Of a stretch of DNA of 64,000 bases, positions 59,203 through 64,000 are shown one piece after another. Location of the stretch: the NCBI GenBank assembly GCA_022769545.1, contig JALEJS010000034.1:78088-142087 (forward strand). Direction: 5' to 3'. Numbering within the stretch: the stretch's first letter is position 1; every line of letters starts with the position of its first letter. Origin of the DNA: Blautia sp. (lineage in GTDB: Bacteria > Bacillota > Clostridia > Lachnospirales > Lachnospiraceae). The notes beneath the pieces are model-generated. The model saw only the letters and a list, made by a program, of their open reading frames with translations. It was not told the DNA's origin and did not search any database. The translations under genes were made by a program, and so were the position numbers.

Positions 59203-62200
59203 CTAAATTCTAGATACTCCCATTGTTACCTTTTCTTTGTTGATGTTCCATTCTTTCACATAGCCTTCGGCTTCTCCCAGCACGATATTTTCCGCGAGAA
59301 CCTCCTGGCCGATCTGTGCTTCATGGGCGCGGATGATATCCGCAATCTTATCATTATCTTTGGCATATACACAGATCTTATCCATCACTTCAAAGCCTGC
59401 TTCTTTTCGCATGGTCTGAATCTTGCTGATAATCTCTCTCACAAAGCCTTCCTCAATCAGCTCTGCCGTCAGATTGGTGTCAAGCACCACAGACACATCG
59501 CCATCTGATTCTGTCACAAAACCTTCGCTCTGTGCGGTCTCGATCAGAAGGTCTTCCTCTGTCAGTTCCACATCATTTCCGTTGATATCCAGCTTCAGAA
59601 CACCGGATGTCCGCAGCTCCTGCATTGCCTTCGTTCCGTCAATGGTATTCAGCGTCTGACGGATGCCTCCGAGAAGCTTTCCGTATTTCGGGCCCACAGT
59701 CGGAAGGTTTGGCTTAAAGCTGTAGGAAATGAACGATTCCACATCATCTGCGAATTTTACTTCCTTCACATTCAGCTCATCTGCAATGATATCTGTAAAG
59801 TAGGAATCCATCTTCTTTTCTGCTTTGACATACATGGTGCCGATCGGCTGACGATTCTTGATGTTCGCCGTGTTTCTGCAGGCACGTCCCAGAACGACCA
59901 CCTTCAGAAGCTCTTCCATGTTTTCTTCCAGTTCTCTGTCAATCCATTCTTCTCTGGCTGTCGGATAATCACAAAGATGAATGCTTTCCGGCGCAGACGG
60001 ATCGATTCCTCTGACCAGATTCTGATAAATATCTTCTGTCATGAACGGAATCATCGGCGCAGCAACCTTGGAGACGGTTACCAGCGCGGTATAGAGCGTC
60101 ATATATGCATTGATCTTATCCTGCTCCATGCCCTTAGCCCAGAAACGTTCACGGCTTCTTCTGACATACCAGTTGCTCATTTCATCTACAAATTCCTGGA
60201 GAGCCCTTGCACTTTCCGGAATCTTGTAGTTTTCCAGATCCTCATCCACTGTTTTGATCAGAGAATTCAGCTTAGAGAGCAGCCATTTGTCCATAACCGG
60301 AAGACTGTCATAGTCCAAAGTATATTTCGTAGCGTCAAAATTGTCAATATTGGCATAAAGCACAAAAAATGCATAAGTATTCCACAGTGTACTCATGAAT
60401 TTTCTCTGACCTTCCACAACAGCCTTGCCGTGGAAACGGTTGGGAAGCCATGGTGCACTGTTAATATAGAAGTACCAGCGGATCGCATCTGCACCGTATT
60501 TTTCCAGGGCCTCAAAAGGATCCACCGCATTTCCTTTGGATTTGCTCATCTTCTGTCCGTTCTCATCCTGCACATGTCCCAGAACGATGACGTTCTTATA
60601 CGGAGCCTTGTTAAACAGCAGGGTAGACTCTGCAAGAAGAGAATAGAACCATCCGCGGGTCTGGTCTACCGCCTCAGAGATAAAGTCTGCCGGGAACTGC
60701 TGCTCAAACAGCTCTTTATTCTCAAACGGATAGTGATGCTGTGCAAAAGGCATTGCCCCGGAGTCAAACCAGCAGTCAATCACCTCCGGTACACGGTGCA
60801 TGGTGCCGCCGCACTGCGGGCAGCGGATGGTGATTTCATCGATATACGGACGATGCAGCTCTACCGTTTTTGCCGCCTCGTTTCCGCTCATCTCAAACAG
60901 CTCCTGACGGCTGCCGACAGAGTGCATATGACCGCATTCGCATTCCCAGATGTTCAGTGGTGTTCCCCAGTAACGGTTACGGGAAATTCCCCAGTCCTGA
61001 ACGTTCTCCAGCCAGTCTCCGAAACGGCCCTTTCCGATGCTTTCCGGGATCCAGTTGATGGTATTGTTGTTGCGGATCAGATCCTCCTTCACTGCGGTCA
61101 TCTTAATAAACCAGGATTCCCGGGCATAATAGATCAGAGGCGTATCACATCTCCAGCAGTGCGGATAATCATGCTCAAATTTCGGTGCGTCAAACAGCTT
61201 GCCTTCCTTTTCCAGATCCACAAGAATCAGCGGATCTGCCTTCTTCACAAAGACACCTGCATAGGGAGTCTCTGCCGTCATGTTTCCCTGTCCGTCCACA
61301 AACTGAACAAAGGGGAGGTCATAATCACGGCCCACACGGCTGTCGTCCTCACCGAATGCCGGCGCGATATGAACGATACCGGTACCGTCGCTCATGGTAA
61401 CATAGTTGTCACAGGTCACAAAATGTGCTTTCTTTTTCTGCTTCGCTGCTGCTTCTCCGGCGCAGACAAACAGCGGCTCGTATTCCTTATATTCCAGATC
61501 GGTTCCCTTATATCTCTCCAGAATCTCATAGGCCGGTGTTTCCTCCGAACCCAGCTTTCCGAGAACCTTGTCCAGAAGTGCTTCTGCCATATAATAGGTA
61601 TAGCCGTCTGCAGCCTTTACCTTGCAGTATGTCTCATCCGGGTTCATACAGAGCGCCACGTTAGACGGAAGTGTCCACGGAGTGGTCGTCCATGCCAGGA
61701 AATAGGCATCCTCTCCTACCACCTTAAAGCGCACGATGGCAGACCGTTCCTTGACCGTTTTATAACCCTGTGCCACTTCCTGTGCAGAAAGAGGCGTTCC
61801 GCAGCGCGGACAGTACGGCACAATCTTAAAGCCTTTATACAGAAGCTTCTTATCCCAGATCTCTTTCAGAGCCCACCACTCAGATTCGATATAATCGTCG
61901 TCATATGTTACGTAGGGATTATCCATATCTGCCCAGAAACCTACGGTAGAGGAGAAATCCTCCCACATTCCTTTGTATTTCCAGACACTTTCCTTACACT
62001 GCTGGATAAACGGTTCCATCCCGTATTCCTCGATCTGTTCCTTTCCGTCCAGCCCAAGCTTCTTCTCAACCTCCAGCTCAACCGGAAGGCCATGTGTGTC
62101 CCATCCGGCTTTGCGGGGAACCATATAGCCCTTCATGGTACGGTATCTGGGGATCATATCCTTGATGGTACGGGTCTCTACATGACCGATGTGGGGCTTA

Positions 62201-62355
62201 CCGTTGGCGGTAGGCGGTCCGTCGTAGAAGGTATAGGTCTCGCCTTCCTTACGGTGTTCCATACTTTTTTTGAAAATGTTGTTGTCCTCCCAGAATTTCT
62301 CGACAGCTTTCTCACGGTCTACGAAATTCAGGCTTGTGGGTACCTGCTTGTACAT
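59203..62355 (-). CDS. ileS: Isoleucyl-tRNA synthetase
   Basis: YDGPPTANGKPHIGHVETRTIKD, KAGWDTHGLPVELEVEK, KMSKSKGNAVDPFE. Confidence 0.99.
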   Translation of the reverse strand: MYKQVPTSLNFVDREKAVEKFWEDNNIFKKSMEHRKEGETYTFYDGPPTANGKPHIGHVETRTIKDMIPRYRTMKGYMVPRKAGWDTHGLPVELEVEKKLGLDGKEQIEEYGMEPFIQQCKESVWKYKGMWEDFSSTVGFWADMDNPYVTYDDDYIESEWWALKEIWDKKLLYKGFKIVPYCPRCGTPLSAQEVAQGYKTVKERSAIVRFKVVGEDAYFLAWTTTPWTLPSNVALCMNPDETYCKVKAADGYTYYMAEALLDKVLGKLGSEETPAYEILERYKGTDLEYKEYEPLFVCAGEAAAKQKKKAHFVTCDNYVTMSDGTGIVHIAPAFGEDDSRVGRDYDLPFVQFVDGQGNMTAETPYAGVFVKKADPLILVDLEKEGKLFDAPKFEHDYPHCWRCDTPLIYYARESWFIKMTAVKEDLIRNNNTINWIPESIGKGRFGDWLENVQDWGISRNRYWGTPLNIWECECGHMHSVGSRQELFEMSGNEAAKTVELHRPYIDEITIRCPQCGGTMHRVPEVIDCWFDSGAMPFAQHHYPFENKELFEQQFPADFISEAVDQTRGWFYSLLAESTLLFNKAPYKNVIVLGHVQDENGQKMSKSKGNAVDPFEALEKYGADAIRWYFYINSAPWLPNRFHGKAVVEGQRKFMSTLWNTYAFFVLYANIDNFDATKYTLDYDSLPVMDKWLLSKLNSLIKTVDEDLENYKIPESARALQEFVDEMSNWYVRRSRERFWAKGMEQDKINAYMTLYTALVTVSKVAAPMIPFMTEDIYQNLVRGIDPSAPESIHLCDYPTAREEWIDRELEENMEELLKVVVLGRACRNTANIKNRQPIGTMYVKAEKKMDSYFTDIIADELNVKEVKFADDVESFISYSFKPNLPTVGPKYGKLLGGIRQTLNTIDGTKAMQELRTSGVLKLDINGNDVELTEEDLLIETAQSEGFVTESDGDVSVVLDTNLTAELIEEGFVREIISKIQTMRKEAGFEVMDKICVYAKDNDKIADIIRAHEAQIGQEVLAENIVLGEAEGYVKEWNINKEKVTMGVSRI

Positions 62356-62388
62356 AGTGCGCTTCCTTTCTTTTCTTATTACAGCATC

Positions 62389-62539
62389 ATACTATTCAGC
62401 GCCTCATTCACAAAATCGCATCTTCGATGCTTTCCTTTTGTTCATTGAGGCTAGCTCGCCAAAGAAATATTTTCAGAGGTTCTTATGAATGCAAGCATTC
62501 AACGATCCTCTGTCAATATTTCATGGCTCTGAATAGTAT
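62389..62539. repeat. 151-bp inverted-repeat-bounded structured element (MITE-like or structured RNA) in the ileS leader
   Basis: Ends ATACTATTCAGCGCC / GGCTCTGAATAGTAT (14/15 complementary) enclosing two nested hairpins. Confidence 0.75.
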
Positions 62540-62546
62540 CAAAAAT

Positions 62547-62822
62547 AGCTCCGTCCCGTAACAGGACGAAGCTCATGCATTCGTTAACCACCTCTTACAA
62601 CATACTTCCCATACGATTCCACATGTGTAATCTCACAGGAGTGATATGCTTCCCGGTAACGGCGGGATTCCGTTCAGAACTACTGACCTGGGCTTTTGTT
62701 CTGACAGCTCAGAAGTGATTTTCACGATTCCCTTACTCGCACCGGTCTCTCACCATCACCGGCTCGCTTTGCCTTTCTGCGGAAAAGTTACTCTCTTCGT
62801 CAATGCATTTTTGATATACCGC
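62547..62822 (-). promoter_or_regulatory. T-box leader of ileS
   Basis: Minus strand: specifier ATC in AAAATCACTTCTGAGC (codon at 62717-62719), T-box-like AAGAGGTGGTTAACGA, terminator AGCTTCGTCCTG-TTA-CGGGACGGAGCT-ATTTTT (62547-62573). Confidence 0.9.
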
Positions 62823-62823
62823 T

Positions 62824-62853
62824 ATTATATATCTCATTTTTTTGCGTTGTCAA
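62824..62853 (-). promoter_or_regulatory. Promoter of the ileS T-box transcript
   Basis: Minus strand TTGACA-18 bp-TATAAT. Confidence 0.75.
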
Positions 62854-62971
62854 GCCGGATGTTATGATTTGCTTAGAAAGCTTTTCTTTCTTGCTTTTCC
62901 GACATTTATTTCATATAATTATTTTAAGACTGATATGTGTACCGCTCTTACCGGAAGGGGCAGGGAATTCT

Positions 62972-64000
62972 ATGGAAAATACGCAAAATACGCCGAAAAG
63001 AAGCGGCGGTAAAATATCATATACTCTGCAGGCGATCGGCCTGATTCCCCTGCTGGCGCTGGGGATCGTCATGTTATTTTTCACTTCCCAATGGTTCACA
63101 AAAACTATGTATCAGGAAGTGGAACGTGAATTGTATGATGCCACAAAAAGTGCCACTACACTTCTGAACGCTGCCTATCCCGGCGATTACCGGCTGGAAG
63201 GTGATGTTGCCTACCTTCTGTATAAGGGCGATGTAGATATCACCCGTGAATATTCTCTATTTGATCAATTCAAAGAGGATACCGGACTGGACATCACCCT
63301 GTTCTATCAGGATACCCGCGTTCTGACGACTCTGTATAACGCCCAGGGTGACCGCATTGTCGGCTCCGGTGCTCCGGATGTGGTGATCCGTGATGTCCTG
63401 AATACCGGTGAAGATCATTTTTATATCAACACTCTGATCAATGGAAAGTCTTATTTTTCCTATTATAGTCCTGTCCGCAATCAGGACGGCAGCATAGTTG
63501 GCATGCTTTTTATAGGAAAATCCAGTGCCACCGTATCTCAGTCCATTCAACGTTATGTCTATCCGCTGACATGGCTGATCATCGGTTTTGTGGCTCTCGT
63601 GGCTGTCTGCATCTATTTTTACACCAGAAGATTCGTGGCTGTATTACTCCATATTCACAGCTTCCTGTCGGAGGTAGCCTCCGGGAATCTGAACACCACA
63701 CTGGATCATTCCGTAACAAAACGCAGTGATGAATTAGGTGATATCGGTCGCTGTGCCCTGTCCATGCAGCGCTCTCTTCGTACCATGATCGAGCAGGATG
63801 CCCTGACCGAGCTGTACAACCGACGCAGCGGGGAAAAAAAGCTGCGCCAGATCTTCGAGGAAGCCCGATCCTCCCGCCATTCTTTTGCGCTCGCCATCGG
63901 AGATATTGACTTTTTCAAAAAGGTTAACGATACCTACGGTCACGAATGTGGGGATGCCGTACTGAAAAATGTTTCTGCCATGCTGAAGCAGCATATGTGG
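62972..64000 (+). CDS. Membrane diguanylate cyclase: single-Cache-like sensor, HAMP, GGDEF (truncated by window end)
   Basis: Hand translation MENTQNTPKRSGGKISYTLQAIGLIPLLALGIVMLFF...; HAMP SGNLNTTLDHSVTKRSDELGDIGR; DALTELYNRRSGEKKL, GDIDFFKKVNDTYGHECGDAVL. Confidence 0.92.
   Translation, partial: MENTQNTPKRSGGKISYTLQAIGLIPLLALGIVMLFFTSQWFTKTMYQEVERELYDATKSATTLLNAAYPGDYRLEGDVAYLLYKGDVDITREYSLFDQFKEDTGLDITLFYQDTRVLTTLYNAQGDRIVGSGAPDVVIRDVLNTGEDHFYINTLINGKSYFSYYSPVRNQDGSIVGMLFIGKSSATVSQSIQRYVYPLTWLIIGFVALVAVCIYFYTRRFVAVLLHIHSFLSEVASGNLNTTLDHSVTKRSDELGDIGRCALSMQRSLRTMIEQDALTELYNRRSGEKKLRQIFEEARSSRHSFALAIGDIDFFKKVNDTYGHECGDAVLKNVSAMLKQHMW

Noticed and set aside
56759-59206. 815-aa + strand ORF antisense to glgP
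   Set aside because: Mirror frame of a highly biased coding region; low-complexity hydrophobic translation with no recognisable domain, and glgP on the other strand explains the DNA.
59977-62448. 823-aa + strand ORF antisense to ileS
   Set aside because: Same antisense codon-bias artefact; ileS is unambiguous.
1-64000. tRNA, rRNA, CRISPR arrays, intact prophage or IS transposase
   Set aside because: None recognised by eye; the only mobile-element hints are the RhuM/integrase-like island and the ileS-leader element.

Overview
The window looks like chromosome from a spore-forming, Lachnospiraceae-like Firmicute; this is inferred from gene content, not from a search. Most genes are on the minus strand. 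Core content: mfd, pth, a pair of COG0523/G3E GTPases, glgB, a BMP-type nucleoside ABC operon (+ strand), alkaline phosphatase plus YibE/F, three polysaccharide deacetylases, two extracytoplasmic foldases, a gerA-type germination operon, ispE-gntR, a SPOCS/LysM spore protein, plsC, spmB and spmA (separated), amylosucrase plus LacI, ptsI/HPr, a GH32/LacI/ABC fructan-type locus, glgP, ileS with a T-box, and a partial GGDEF protein. Best candidates for something undescribed: (1) a tightly overlapping seven-gene operon (ACP, AMP-ligase, LuxE-like, LuxC-like, SDR, split transketolase N and C) at 49.3-55.9 kb; (2) an AT-rich two-gene island of RhuM plus a tyrosine-recombinase-like protein that appears to lack all catalytic residues (40.0-42.1 kb); (3) a 151-bp structured, inverted-repeat-bounded element between the ileS T-box terminator and ileS; (4) a glycogen phosphorylase split by an in-frame TAG near its two-domain boundary and apparently co-transcribed with ileS; (5) a GerB-GerC fusion retaining an internal lipobox; (6) an HPr with His15 but Arg in place of regulatory Ser46. 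Family calls come from motif recognition by eye; no database search was run.
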